DNA of 64,000 nt from Butyricicoccus_A sp963620595 (GTDB lineage Bacteria; Bacillota; Clostridia; Oscillospirales; Butyricicoccaceae), in contig CAVFAY010000006.1 of NCBI GenBank assembly GCA_963620595.1, forward strand, positions 53,729 to 117,728, written 5' to 3'. Both the position numbers and the translations under genes were made by a program. Position 1 is the first letter of the stretch; every line of letters begins with the position of its first letter. Positions 9,429-18,945 of the stretch are shown piece after piece. The notes below the pieces were generated by a model that saw only the letters and a program-made list of their open reading frames with translations, did not search any database and was not told the DNA's origin.

Positions 9429-9642
9429 TTGCAAGCTCCTCCTTTACTTTGGGGTTCTTTTTCAGATACTTGTCAAATTCTGTTCTGATAATCAGCTTTC
9501 TTGTTCCATAAAAGGCAATAAAGTCATACTGGCCTTTCTTCAGAAACGCATAAAACTTTCGATTGCTCAAATTCCAATATTGAATCGCCTCAGTTGGACT
9601 AAGGTAATCTTTCTCATCCAGAGAAATATTCTGTGCCTTCAT
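9370..9642 (-). CDS. Excisionase-like DNA-binding protein upstream of int
   Basis: This 90-residue protein contains a MerR/Xis-like winged-helix: YLSPTEAIQYWNLSNRKFYAFLK, then a basic wing with GTRKLIIRTEFDKYLKK. It overlaps the start of int by about 59 bases, a typical position for an integration-control gene. The ribosome site GGAGGTGACC precedes ATG 9642. The C-terminus is rich in Lys, Arg and Gln. It probably bends DNA at the element ends or regulates int. Confidence 0.75.
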   Translation of the reverse strand: MKAQNISLDEKDYLSPTEAIQYWNLSNRKFYAFLKKGQYDFIAFYGTRKLIIRTEFDKYLKKNPKVKEELANGESNQAKKRRKAQSAAQR

Positions 9643-9669
9643 GCGGTCACCTCCTACTTTTTGGTAGTT

Positions 9670-9689
9670 GTATATTCGCTCTGTTGCGG
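9670..9689. repeat. Leader element copy 1 (upstream of the xis-like gene)
   Basis: GTATATTCGCTCT-GTTGCGG lies 28 bases upstream of ATG 9642. Close copies lie at 29787-29806 and 30604-30623, each 28-30 bases upstream of a start codon. The fixed spacing suggests a promoter or operator shared by three genes. Confidence 0.5.
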
Positions 9690-9725
9690 CTTAATAGCAA
9701 CTACGATTTGCCAGATAAAAGGGAT

Positions 9726-9920
9726 TTATATTGTAGAAGTTTCCACCAGAAATTCCTCGAATTTTGTGCGTATTATGAGATAGCGATTGCCGCTATAAAT
9801 ACTGAAAGAGCTGGTATGTTCTTCTGCCAAGCGGCGCATTTTCTTTACGCCGATATTGAAATAGGCCGCGGCTTCCTTAATTGTCAAGGTGTATTTTTCG
9901 TTCAGTGGAATATTGTTCAT
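9726..9920 (-). CDS. xis: Tn916-type excisionase
   Basis: This 64-residue protein starts at ATG 9920 after GGAGGATAAAGCCT. It has the Xis signature: LTIKEAAAYFNIGVKKMRRLAEE as helix-turn-helix, then SGNRYLIIRTKFEEFL as the wing. It is closely similar in layout to the 62912-63163 protein at the other end of the element. Excisionase works with integrase in element excision. The promoter region to its right contains the 35-bp motif copy at 9971-10005. Confidence 0.88.
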   Translation of the reverse strand: MNNIPLNEKYTLTIKEAAAYFNIGVKKMRRLAEEHTSSFSIYSGNRYLIIRTKFEEFLVETSTI

Positions 9921-9970
9921 AGGCTTTATCCTCCATGGCATTTTCACGATTCGGGCAAATCACTGCCTCT

Positions 9971-10005
9971 AATAGTCCCATGACAGAAATCCACGGTTTG
10001 AACGG
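9971..10005 (+). repeat. 35-bp motif, copy 1 (forward)
   Basis: Contains AGTCCCATGACAG and, at fixed distance, TTTGAACGG. Three further copies lie at 38969-39003 (forward), 39023-39057 and 39103-39137 (both reverse). All four are exactly 35 bases with variable middles. This copy lies between xis and the endolysin terminator, at the left end of the minus-strand phage block. Confidence 0.8.
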
Positions 10006-10012
10006 AAAACGG

Positions 10013-10050
10013 CAAAAAAATAATGGGGACACTCCGAAGAGCATCCCCAT
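10013..10050 (-). terminator. Terminator of the phage late operon
   Basis: On the minus strand ATGGGGATGCTC-TTCG-GAGTGTCCCCAT forms a long stem with a UUCG tetraloop, followed by TATTTTTTT. It ends the operon that finishes with endolysin (stop at 10073). Confidence 0.92.
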
Positions 10051-10072
10051 AAAAAATAGAAACGGTATTTCA

Positions 10073-10864
10073 TTAGACGCGCTTAGCGTAATCCAGCGAA
10101 ATCCATCCGGCACCGGATTTCAAACGTCCCCATCCGGCAGAAGAACCCTTTCCAGCTTTGACTTCTGTGATGGTGAATACGCCCTTACCAGTGTACCTGC
10201 CGGTTGCGACATAGTTGGTGCCAGCACCTTTGCGGATATTCAGATTGGAGATGGATACACGCACAAGGAATGGCATATCGGCGGGTTTGGAACTCCCTGT
10301 CGTTCCTGACATCTTTGCTTTGACTGCTTGACGGAAGGTATCCATCGTATAGCTCATACCGAGACCCTTCCACAGATGCTCCGGGTCTCCGTGATTGGAA
10401 GCGATGCCTTTGGCATGACCTTCCTTATGAGAACAGATGGCCGTCAGCGGATTAAGGCCATATTCTTTGCAGAGCATAGCAAACAATTCGACTGCCGCTT
10501 CATAAGTACGTTTTGCCACAGCCTTTGCGGCTGCGGTATCAGAACAGGTAAAAGAAGAACCTCCTGTATACTTGATGTAGGCAGGCTCACACATTTCCAC
10601 GCCAATATGTGTGTTGTTCGCGCTGCCGCCAGCGTGCCAACCACGATGATTCCAAGGGAGGGTCTGATAAACTGTGCCGTCATTGCCATCAATAAAACCG
10701 TGCACACAGGCACGGTTATACGAAGTACTGTTCCAATTTTTGATAAATGCCTGTGCGTTGGGCTGATTGCAGCCAACAGAGTGGAGCATCAGTCCCTTCA
10801 CGGTGATTTTTCTTCCTGCCGTGTAGCAGGGATTCTTTGTCAGAATAGACTGTACAAGTTTCAT
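10073..10864 (-). CDS. Phage endolysin: N-acetylmuramoyl-L-alanine amidase with SH3 domain
   Basis: This 263-residue lysis enzyme cuts the amide bond between muramic acid and the stem peptide. The N-terminal amidase_2 domain shows the zinc ligand His in MLHSVG, the HRGWHAGG segment, and a later SHKEGHAKGIASNHGDP region. The C-terminal SH3-type wall-binding domain is about residues 200-263 (VSISNLNIRKGAGTNY). It has no signal peptide and adjoins a holin, so release depends on the holin. It is the last gene of the late operon. Confidence 0.93.
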   Translation of the reverse strand: MKLVQSILTKNPCYTAGRKITVKGLMLHSVGCNQPNAQAFIKNWNSTSYNRACVHGFIDGNDGTVYQTLPWNHRGWHAGGSANNTHIGVEMCEPAYIKYTGGSSFTCSDTAAAKAVAKRTYEAAVELFAMLCKEYGLNPLTAICSHKEGHAKGIASNHGDPEHLWKGLGMSYTMDTFRQAVKAKMSGTTGSSKPADMPFLVRVSISNLNIRKGAGTNYVATGRYTGKGVFTITEVKAGKGSSAGWGRLKSGAGWISLDYAKRV

Positions 10865-10866
10865 AA

Positions 10867-11283
10867 TTATTTTTCCTCCTTATCGTCAGTTCGGTCATGG
10901 AGCTGTTCTAAGACTGCCTTGATTTTCTCCGGTACAGGCAGACCGAGATGGGCCGCATTCTCCACCAGAGATAACCCCTCGTTGGAAATATAGGAAAAGA
11001 TAACAGCAGTACGCAAAACACTGCCGGAACCTATGACACTGACATCCAGAATGTTTGCAATGCCGACTAACAGAAAAATCAGCACCTTGCGGCAGATGCC
11101 GCGAAAGCCGACCTCGCTGGAAAGCGAGTGGTCATTGATGGCGCACATAATGCCAGTCAGATAGTCGATGACTACAAAGGCGAGAAGTGCATACAGCAAG
11201 CCATCACAGCCGCCAAGGAAATATCCAAGCCAGCCGCCGATGACCGCAAAAACGAGTTGAATGGTGTTCCAGAATTCTTTCAT
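10867..11283 (-). CDS. Phage holin (toxin secretion/phage lysis family)
   Basis: This 138-residue membrane protein starts MKEFWNTIQLVFAVIGGWLGYFLGG, followed by a second hydrophobic stretch LLYALLAFVVIDYLTGIMCAI. The D-Y-L-T-G-I motif is typical of phage_holin_4. ATG 11283 follows GGGGAGG by 8 bases. It opens the membrane so that endolysin reaches the wall. Its stop is 2 bases from the endolysin start. Confidence 0.9.
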   Translation of the reverse strand: MKEFWNTIQLVFAVIGGWLGYFLGGCDGLLYALLAFVVIDYLTGIMCAINDHSLSSEVGFRGICRKVLIFLLVGIANILDVSVIGSGSVLRTAVIFSYISNEGLSLVENAAHLGLPVPEKIKAVLEQLHDRTDDKEEK

Positions 11284-11315
11284 GAATAAAACCTCCCCGG
11301 TATAAAAATTATGAT

Positions 11316-13301
11316 TTATTTCCATCTCCCGCGTATCATCATGCCGACAGATATACTGCAACTTTTTGCACCGGCATCCAAACACGCAATCCAGAATTTT
11401 GCTTGTGTCGTGGTAGGCTGTCCAGTCGGCGTAACAAAGGTAATATAGTTTGTACAGCCGCCGGAATAGATTCCCACTGGTGCTGCTGCAAAAGTAAACG
11501 GCAGACTGACTGAAATAGACGCACTATAGTAAAATCCGCTGTAATGACTTGCGGTAAGATTGACCCCGGATGCAGAATAGATGCCCCAGCACTCAGCAAT
11601 GCCGCTGTTCCATTTTCGGTATGTCCAGATGCCGGATCTTCCGCTTTCCACAACATAATCCGCACAGACACCACTGATAATAGAAGCTGGTGTGCAGGCT
11701 GTAATCGTACCGCCGTTCATATAAACGGGTGTCGATGCGTTTCCGACTGTGCTGGAACAAGCCGTAATCGAACCCGAATTCATATAAACGGGTTTTTGTG
11801 TGCTTCCAACCATACTGGAGCATACAGTCGGAACACCGCCATTGAGATAAATCGGTTTGGCCGCTCCTCCTAGAGTAGATGTTCCCAGATAAGTTGTCCC
11901 ATTCAATCTTACAGACCAATCGCTTGCTACTTCAAAGCAGTGATTTCTTTCAGCGACTTTACCCACAGCAATTCCTGTACCGCCGGCTTTGAAATCCATA
12001 ATGACGGCAGCAGTAGAGACCGTATCGATAACAGAAATAGTGGTAAAGGCATCTGTCAGAGAGTATTTGATTTCATAGGTGCTTTCTATGGAAATGTTCC
12101 CGCTGCCAAAGGTAAAAGCTGTACCGGAAGAAAAGCTCTTATTGGCATTTGTCCATGATGCAGCCCCAATCCTACGATAATAGGTCGCTCTTGTGACCGA
12201 GTTCTTGCTGGAACAGGACGAATAGCCGTAGCTGATGGATGCTTTGATATAAGTTCCATCAGAAGCCAACGTGCCGGAACTGCTGCATCTTTGTGACAGA
12301 TAGCTTGAAAAGGACGGTACGCTGTATGAAACAACGGAAATACTGACTGTCTTTGCGGCAGAAGTACGTCCTCTGGAATCCGTAACCGTTGCAGTAAAGG
12401 TAATCGTACCAGCGGTATTTAGAAAACCGGTGGTCATTGTATCACTGGTTCCCGCAAAGCCGCCGCCAGTGATGCTGTAGGAAGCAATCGCAGAACCATA
12501 GCTGCCAGCAGCTCCATTAATGGAAAGTGTTGCTTTGGATTTGGTCTGAACATATATGCCCCATGCGCTGGGTACATCTCCATCCACACGAGTCGCGGTC
12601 AGACTGGTTATCGTTGGCACTATAGATGCGGGAATGCTCAGCTTTACACTGATGCTCTTGGAGCCGATGCTGGTCGAACCGTTGTAGGTCGTGCAGGTCA
12701 GTGTCGCTGTGCCGGATGTAGTATTGGGTATCTGATTACCCAAGGCAAGTGCCGGCGTCCATGATACAGAGGTTTCAGAAGTCTTAGCCGCAATCGTTCC
12801 AGCTGCACTTCCGAATTTATAGGTGATGGTATGCGTGAAAGAACTGGATGCTCTGCTGATGGTGATTGTTGCCGCGCTTCCTAGGGTTCCGGCGCCCATA
12901 CTAATGCTGGAGGCTCTTGGGATTGAGTCCAGTGCGATATTGGCACTCGCCGTAATGGTCGAGTAATAAACACCGGATAATGTTGCTTCAATATGGAATA
13001 CGACCGAAATTGGCAAAGACTTAGAACCATCACCTGCATGGTTTACGGTCTGCGTCAGCGTTCCCAGCAGATGCGTACCTTTGGAAGAAATACTTGGCGA
13101 AGAAAAGGTCTGCTTTGTGCCGTCAATCGTGATGGTATTGTTCGTTCTGCCGTTAATGCTTAGAGACCAGTCATTGATCAGATATACCTTTGCTGTGATC
13201 GTACTTTTATTGTTTGTCACATCCTGTGCCTGTGACCAGTCAACCCGAACAATGTAGTGACCATCTTTGATAGAACCGGAAAAAGAACCGCTTGAGGCCA
13301 T
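11316..13301 (-). CDS. Phage tail-tip/fibre protein (DUF859 family)
   Basis: This is a 661-residue Ser/Thr/Ala-rich protein. The N-terminus (SGSIKDGHYIVRVDWSQ) and Ig-like beta segments match the DUF859 family found next to tail genes of streptococcal and clostridial siphophages. Near residues 485-545 there are about three imperfect 21-residue repeats containing PVYMNGGTITACSS. The C-terminal 110 residues are likely the receptor-binding head. Role: host recognition, by position and family. Confidence 0.8.
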   Translation of the reverse strand: MASSGSFSGSIKDGHYIVRVDWSQAQDVTNNKSTITAKVYLINDWSLSINGRTNNTITIDGTKQTFSSPSISSKGTHLLGTLTQTVNHAGDGSKSLPISVVFHIEATLSGVYYSTITASANIALDSIPRASSISMGAGTLGSAATITISRASSSFTHTITYKFGSAAGTIAAKTSETSVSWTPALALGNQIPNTTSGTATLTCTTYNGSTSIGSKSISVKLSIPASIVPTITSLTATRVDGDVPSAWGIYVQTKSKATLSINGAAGSYGSAIASYSITGGGFAGTSDTMTTGFLNTAGTITFTATVTDSRGRTSAAKTVSISVVSYSVPSFSSYLSQRCSSSGTLASDGTYIKASISYGYSSCSSKNSVTRATYYRRIGAASWTNANKSFSSGTAFTFGSGNISIESTYEIKYSLTDAFTTISVIDTVSTAAVIMDFKAGGTGIAVGKVAERNHCFEVASDWSVRLNGTTYLGTSTLGGAAKPIYLNGGVPTVCSSMVGSTQKPVYMNSGSITACSSTVGNASTPVYMNGGTITACTPASIISGVCADYVVESGRSGIWTYRKWNSGIAECWGIYSASGVNLTASHYSGFYYSASISVSLPFTFAAAPVGIYSGGCTNYITFVTPTGQPTTTQAKFWIACLDAGAKSCSISVGMMIRGRWK

Positions 13302-13316
13302 ACACGGCCACCTCCT

Positions 13317-14996
13317 TTACGATGATGTGTTTCTCCATACAACAGAGAGATTTCCCGATGCTCTTGGGATAAAATCAAACCAGCCACGGCCTTCCGCACC
13401 GAGAGACAGCTTGTAACGAATCTCGGCGTTGGTAATAACCAGTGACTGGTTTGAAATGTATGCGATTGTCTGACCATTTTCCAGAAATGCCAGCTGTTCA
13501 TTGGAAAGTTCCGCTGTAAAGGCATTGCCGACCTTGCCAAGTTCAATGAGCGCACCTTTGAAACGGATATATTCCTCCAGCAGATTTTGGTTCGCAGATA
13601 TTTGACCTGAAATCACATCCAAGGAGGATTGAAAATCCATACGGATTTCCGTGCTGTTCTGCGTAATGCTTGTCTGAAAATCCTGCTGTATTGTTTCCAT
13701 CTCGGATTTGGAGATGTATTCCTCTCGGACTGCGCTGGTAATCTGCTCAGAAGTCTTTGTGATTTCCGAGTAACACTCCTGCACATTGATTTGCAGGGCG
13801 GAAATATCATCTTTTGCGTTGGCGATAGAATCTACAGCACTGTTGATTTTTGCAGTCTGCCCCAGAAGGTCATCTTCCAAAGCAGCAATATTCTGACCTT
13901 GCTTTGCTGCAGCAGAAGTAAGGGTAATCCCGTTTGCGCCAATGGTAATGGTGTTGCCAGAAGGATTCAGATAGTCCCTTGTGCGGCTGACGCAAAGGTA
14001 CGTGCTATCAATGCCGTGCGGCTTAGATAAGCACTTTACATACATTCTAGCCCGAATGTCACTAATGTCGGCTCCGGTGTCTGATTCATCAATGATCGTC
14101 AGCTCTATGCTGGTGATGCCCTTAGACAGTTCAGCCATTCGGACTTTGGCTTTCCGCAGGAGATTTTCGGGAAGCGTCACATCTTCCCATACCTCACTCG
14201 TCCAGATCCAACCAATTTCAGAAACCGCAGCTTCATCGCAGACATAGTTTTTACCATCGTTGACCGAGGTGATGTCTGCTCGCTTATCGGTCTCGACTTC
14301 ATTGCCTTCTTCATCCGTCTCCGTGATACTGGCTCCAAGCGGAATCAGAGCAGTCGCACGTTCTGTATTGTCGCGGGTAATCTTCACATCCAAAAGGTTC
14401 TTGCCAAATTCCACGGTTTGCAAAGAGGTCAGATTGAAGTCAGCAAGATAATCGAGATATTTCGTGCCGCCATCATAGCGCACTTGCAGATAGCCGCCGC
14501 GGGTATCCAGCAGTTTGCTTTTGATGGCATCCATGGTGACAGAATATTCACTGTTACTATAGGCGATATAGTCGTTATCATCCTTCACTGTGATATTGCC
14601 AAGCTGAAACTGCTTCTTGCTTTCGACTGCGGCATTATGAATACCGAGAAAGTATTCCAGCAGTCCCTTCAACGTTCCTTTGTAGGAGAAGGGCGGTTGG
14701 ATGGTATCCTTCAGATAAGCCAAGCAGGATTCACAAGTCCACGTGTGGGTGTTGTAAAAATCACTGCCATCATCCAGCGCACGGCCCTCAAACACAACTT
14801 CATCATCCTTTTTGCAAAGGATCGTAGACGCCATTGGTTTGACCGAACTGAGATACGGATGGTTATGCGGTGCAGAGAGCGTCAGACTATCAACATTTTC
14901 AGCATCTTCCGATACTTTAGCTTCAGTGATTGCCAGTTTAGAAAGGTTTGGATGATAGAAAAGAGCATCATCCACATAGATACGAAAAAGGCTCAT
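13317..14996 (-). CDS. Prophage tail endopeptidase / minor structural protein
   Basis: This 559-residue protein has an N-terminal portion like the phage tail protein (Prophage_tail) family that forms the hub at the tail tip. The C-terminal third has a long coiled-coil stretch (ALEDDLLGQTAKINSAVDS to ISGQISANQNLLEEYI) and a beta-rich end. It overlaps the distal tail gene by 4 bases. Position between Dit and the fibre gene supports a Tal-like role. Confidence 0.85.
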   Translation of the reverse strand: MSLFRIYVDDALFYHPNLSKLAITEAKVSEDAENVDSLTLSAPHNHPYLSSVKPMASTILCKKDDEVVFEGRALDDGSDFYNTHTWTCESCLAYLKDTIQPPFSYKGTLKGLLEYFLGIHNAAVESKKQFQLGNITVKDDNDYIAYSNSEYSVTMDAIKSKLLDTRGGYLQVRYDGGTKYLDYLADFNLTSLQTVEFGKNLLDVKITRDNTERATALIPLGASITETDEEGNEVETDKRADITSVNDGKNYVCDEAAVSEIGWIWTSEVWEDVTLPENLLRKAKVRMAELSKGITSIELTIIDESDTGADISDIRARMYVKCLSKPHGIDSTYLCVSRTRDYLNPSGNTITIGANGITLTSAAAKQGQNIAALEDDLLGQTAKINSAVDSIANAKDDISALQINVQECYSEITKTSEQITSAVREEYISKSEMETIQQDFQTSITQNSTEIRMDFQSSLDVISGQISANQNLLEEYIRFKGALIELGKVGNAFTAELSNEQLAFLENGQTIAYISNQSLVITNAEIRYKLSLGAEGRGWFDFIPRASGNLSVVWRNTSS

Positions 14997-15643
14997 AGGC
15001 GACCCTCCCTATATCTGAAAGTAGTTGTGCCGTTTCCGCTCACTGCTACTGTGTTGTCCCCATACTGCAGTTCCAATTCTGGAAACTCCCATGTACCGGC
15101 ACTGACTGATTTACGGAAGGTGTCGGTTCCTATCTGCCAAGAGAGTGCGGTCTCTGCTGTGGTTGTCACAGAAGGAATCACCGGCATATAGTCGTTTGTC
15201 AGCTTTACCGTCCCGCTCCCAGAAATCTGAACTACGGTTTCCTCTGTGTGATAACGATAGGAATCGCCATCCGAACAGGAAAGTACCAATTGCCCTTTGT
15301 GAGATATTGGGTCGTAGGATGGAGCAGCTTGCAAAGTGCCAATCGCATAAAAGTCTGGCTCCTCGCTGAAAACGACAGAAGCAAGATGACCAGCAAAGCG
15401 GTTGACCACCTCGCTGACCATTTGATTAAAGCGTTCTCGGCTGCCCAGCATGGACAGCGTGATTTCAAAGGTACGCGGCTGATAGGACACGCGCCCAAAT
15501 GCCTCTGAAAAACGGATTGGTGCATTGCGGCCGGGAACTACGATGGTATCGGTCTGGGACTGCGGTGTTGGCAGATTGACTGTCTCACGCAGCCAGCCCA
15601 TGCCGCTCATAGAAACGGAATCAATTGTTACGTCTGGCTTCAT
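14993..15643 (-). CDS. Distal tail protein (Dit)
   Basis: This 216-residue protein matches the siphophage tail component family. It starts with DVTIDSVSMSGMGW and contains VPGRNAPIRFSEAFGRVSY, typical of Dit. It forms the hub joining tail tube and tip. Start and stop overlap both neighbours by 4 bases, giving a tightly coupled tape measure-Dit-Tal set. Confidence 0.87.
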   Translation of the reverse strand: MKPDVTIDSVSMSGMGWLRETVNLPTPQSQTDTIVVPGRNAPIRFSEAFGRVSYQPRTFEITLSMLGSRERFNQMVSEVVNRFAGHLASVVFSEEPDFYAIGTLQAAPSYDPISHKGQLVLSCSDGDSYRYHTEETVVQISGSGTVKLTNDYMPVIPSVTTTAETALSWQIGTDTFRKSVSAGTWEFPELELQYGDNTVAVSGNGTTTFRYREGRL

Positions 15644-18600
15644 AGGCTCAACCTCCTGCTCAATTTCTGCGCCCGACCGAGCTTGCTGTCGATGGCAGGG
15701 AGCAGATGGCCTACCAGTGTACCATCCTCCAAATAGATACCCTTGCTGCTGTTTGCAGCGATGACCGCAAGATATTTTTCCATGCCGGACATATCCAGTC
15801 TGTTGGTCAGAATGTTCTCAAGATTATCGTAAAAGCTCTTCAATGGAAGAATTGCTTCTGCACCGGCTTCGCCGCCAGCCATCAGAGAGCTTCCATTCAT
15901 TCCAAAGATGGTCGGATGCATCATAATGCCGCCGTTCTTATACCACGAGACGGAAAGGTGCGGTACGCTTGGAGGACTGATCGAAAGGCTGCCGGAAATG
16001 CTGAAGTGGGGCAATTTGATATGCGGCAGCTGCAGCTTACATCCGGAAAAGAAGCCGCTTATCCTGTCCAGTGCTGACTTGACCGTATTTTTTGCCGCTT
16101 CGATTGGTGTGGTAATTGCTGATTTGATGCCATTCCATACGGATGTAACCGTGGACTTGATGCCGTTAAACACAGAAGAAACCGTGGATTTCACGCTGTT
16201 GAATACGGAAGACACCTTACTGCTGATGCCGTCCACCACGGTTGCAATAACAGCTTTCATTCCATTCCACACTGTAGATGCCACTGTTTTGATGGCATTG
16301 AACACCGTGGTGACCGTAGTCTTGATAACATTTACCACCGTGGATACCTTCGTGCTGATGGCCGTCCACACCGTGGAAATAACTGTACTGATGGCAGTCA
16401 TAACTGTAGAAATCGTTGTGCTTACCGCATTGACGGCACCGGAAACTACAGACTGAATGGATTCCCACACGGCTGTAATTGTTTCTTTGCAGTTCTCCCA
16501 GATGAAGCGGAATGGCAGTGTGATAATGTCAAATGCCGCTTCCAGAATAGACCCGATAAACATAACGCCGGTTTGCACAACATTCTTGATGGTCTCCCAG
16601 ATGCCTGTAAAGAAGGTCACGATTCCATTCCAGATATTCGTAAAGAAAGAGGAAATGCCTGTCCACACTTCAATCCACGAAGTGCCGAACCAGCCGAGTA
16701 CGGTATCTGCAATGCCCTGAATCATGACGAGAGCTGAGCTGAACACGCCAGTGATGCCGTTCCAGATACCAGAAAATATCTCCTTCACGCCTGTCCACAA
16801 CTGCGACCAATTCCCAGTGAACAGACCGATAAATACATCAAGGAGTCCAGTGATACCATCAAGAACGGTTCCTAACACCGTACTGATTACAGAAAATGCC
16901 ACTTCGAATACCGGAGCTAGTATTTGACAGAAACCATCCCATACTGCTTTCAGCACATCCACGATATTCTGAAAGTCAAACCCAAGCGCATTCAGCCGCT
17001 GTGTGACTGCATCACAAAATGCGGCAAACCGCTCCGCGATGCCTTCCCATATTCCTGTGATGGCATTTCGGAATTTCTCGTTCGTATCCCATAGATGTTT
17101 GAAGGCAGCCACCAAGACCGCCACGATTGCCACAACAGCCAGCACCGGCCCCGCAACAGCGCCTAGCGCACTGCCAAGTGACGTTACCGAACCGGTACTG
17201 CCAGCCAGCTTCACGCCAAGCTTTGCCACGCCCTTTGTCAGCACAGAAAAACCTGTCATCACAGAGCCGACCGTGGATATAGTCTTGCCGAGAGCAATCA
17301 GCAAAGGCCCTATCGCCGCCGCAATCAAAGCAATTTTTACGGCGGTCTGTTTCTGGGCGTCATCCAGACTGTTCAGTTTATCTACGAATGCCTGCACCTT
17401 TTCCACAGCTGTGCGGACAGCGGGCATCAGTATCTCACCGAAGGAAATGGCCAGACCTTCCAGAGCGGACTTGAGAAGTGTCAGCTGTCCGGAAAGGTTA
17501 TCCAGCTGTGTATCTGCCATCTGCTGTGCCGCGCCGCTGGAATCCGCAATGGACTGCTGTAAGCTGTCCCAAGCATCTCCGGTATTGGCAAGAAGCGCGT
17601 TGACCGCAGACAAGTCCGTCTTATTGAAGATTTGACCGATAATATTTGATTTTTCCTGTGCCGTCATGCCCTCCATAGAAGTATTGAGGTCACCGAGAAT
17701 ATCGTTGAGGGAACGCATATTGCCTTCGGAATCATAAACGGAAATGCCCAGTGCTTCCATCTGTGCAGCCGCTTTATCTGTCGGGTTTTGCAGGGAAAGG
17801 ATAACATTGCGAAGATGTGTACCGCCCTCAGCACTCTTAATACCGTTATTGGCGAGAATACCCAGCGCTGTATTTAGTTCTGCTGTACCGCCTTTAACCG
17901 TTCGCGCTGTAGCACCAATCGTCAGGATGCCATCTCCAAGCTGTGCCACAGAGGTGTTCGTTAAGGATGCGGTCTTTGCCATCTGGTCTACCATGGTATC
18001 CGCTTCGGACGTTTCCATACCCAGCGCAGACATCGCATCGGTAACCATATCGGATGCACTGGCAAGGTCAATATCACCTGCCGCCGCAAGGTTCAAAACG
18101 GTCGGGAGTGTATCGTAAATCTCCTGTGTGTCGTATCCGGCAAGTGCCAGATAGTTCATGGCATCCGCACATTCGCTTGCACTGAATGCAGTTTCTGCAC
18201 CCATTTGTTTTGCCAGGTCACGGAGGGCATTCATGGTGTTTACCGATGCACCATTCAGGTCAGACATGGAATCTTTGGTGATGCCCATCGTTGCCTGTAC
18301 CTGGCTCATCGAGGAATCAAAATCAGCGGTTGTTTTTACCGCCGTCGTTCCCAGAGCACCGACAGCTGCCGTAACAGGAAGAAACTTTTGTCCCACACCG
18401 GCGATGGTATTGCCGATTGTTTGAAATTTCTGACCCGCCGCCTCTATCTTGCAAAGCGTTTCATTAGAGTTAATAGTTTCCTGCTGAAGTCGCTGCAGCT
18501 CCTGCTCTGTCTCGACAATCTCCCTCTGAAGGGCATCGTACTTGTCCTGACCAAGAGTGCCGTTTTCCAGCTGGGCCTTGGCCTGTTCCTGTGCAGTCTT

Positions 18601-18825
18601 TAAGGACTGCAGCTTTTCAGATGTGGCGGAGATGGCATCTTTCAGCAGCTTCTGTTTCTGGGAAAGCAGTTCGGTATTGGTTGGATCAAGTTTCAGCAGC
18701 TTGTTGACGTCCTTGAGGGCTGACTGTGTGGATTTTATCGAAGAATTAACCTGTTTCAGTGCATTTTGAAGTCCTGTGGTGTCACCGCCAATCTCAACAG
18801 TTATGCCTTTGATTCTGCTTGCCAT
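15640..18825 (-). CDS. Tail tape measure protein (TP901 family)
   Basis: This is a 1061-residue protein. An N-terminal coiled coil (residues about 15-120) is followed by the TP901 core domain (TTADFDSSMSQVQATMG, ASECADAMNYLALAGYDTQ). Hydrophobic segments follow (about 500-700). A region near residues 820-950 is built of 11-residue amphipathic repeats such as VSSVFNGIKST. Tail length scales with this gene. It is intact. It is separated from the tail chaperone genes by the inserted Fic gene. Confidence 0.94.
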   Translation of the reverse strand: MASRIKGITVEIGGDTTGLQNALKQVNSSIKSTQSALKDVNKLLKLDPTNTELLSQKQKLLKDAISATSEKLQSLKTAQEQAKAQLENGTLGQDKYDALQREIVETEQELQRLQQETINSNETLCKIEAAGQKFQTIGNTIAGVGQKFLPVTAAVGALGTTAVKTTADFDSSMSQVQATMGITKDSMSDLNGASVNTMNALRDLAKQMGAETAFSASECADAMNYLALAGYDTQEIYDTLPTVLNLAAAGDIDLASASDMVTDAMSALGMETSEADTMVDQMAKTASLTNTSVAQLGDGILTIGATARTVKGGTAELNTALGILANNGIKSAEGGTHLRNVILSLQNPTDKAAAQMEALGISVYDSEGNMRSLNDILGDLNTSMEGMTAQEKSNIIGQIFNKTDLSAVNALLANTGDAWDSLQQSIADSSGAAQQMADTQLDNLSGQLTLLKSALEGLAISFGEILMPAVRTAVEKVQAFVDKLNSLDDAQKQTAVKIALIAAAIGPLLIALGKTISTVGSVMTGFSVLTKGVAKLGVKLAGSTGSVTSLGSALGAVAGPVLAVVAIVAVLVAAFKHLWDTNEKFRNAITGIWEGIAERFAAFCDAVTQRLNALGFDFQNIVDVLKAVWDGFCQILAPVFEVAFSVISTVLGTVLDGITGLLDVFIGLFTGNWSQLWTGVKEIFSGIWNGITGVFSSALVMIQGIADTVLGWFGTSWIEVWTGISSFFTNIWNGIVTFFTGIWETIKNVVQTGVMFIGSILEAAFDIITLPFRFIWENCKETITAVWESIQSVVSGAVNAVSTTISTVMTAISTVISTVWTAISTKVSTVVNVIKTTVTTVFNAIKTVASTVWNGMKAVIATVVDGISSKVSSVFNSVKSTVSSVFNGIKSTVTSVWNGIKSAITTPIEAAKNTVKSALDRISGFFSGCKLQLPHIKLPHFSISGSLSISPPSVPHLSVSWYKNGGIMMHPTIFGMNGSSLMAGGEAGAEAILPLKSFYDNLENILTNRLDMSGMEKYLAVIAANSSKGIYLEDGTLVGHLLPAIDSKLGRAQKLSRRLSL

Positions 18826-18874
18826 ATTCGCTCACCTCCATTTTCGGGCAAAATAAAAGCCCGGATTTCTCCGA

Positions 18875-18917
18875 GCATAAAGAAAGCACCAATCGATTTG
18901 ATACGATTGATGCTTTC
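18875..18917 (-). terminator. Terminator of the Fic gene
   Basis: On the minus strand GAAAGCATCAATCG pairs with CGATTGGTGCTTTC around an 8-base loop, followed by TTTAT. A second hairpin-like sequence (CCGGG region) follows before the tape measure gene. It isolates the Fic cargo unit. Confidence 0.75.
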
Positions 18918-18945
18918 GTGTAATTATGGTTTGCTGAAGGGAATG

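Noticed and set aside
16000..16470. Dense imperfect repeats as a recombination hotspot
   Set aside because: They encode the 11-residue amphipathic repeats normal in tape measure proteins.
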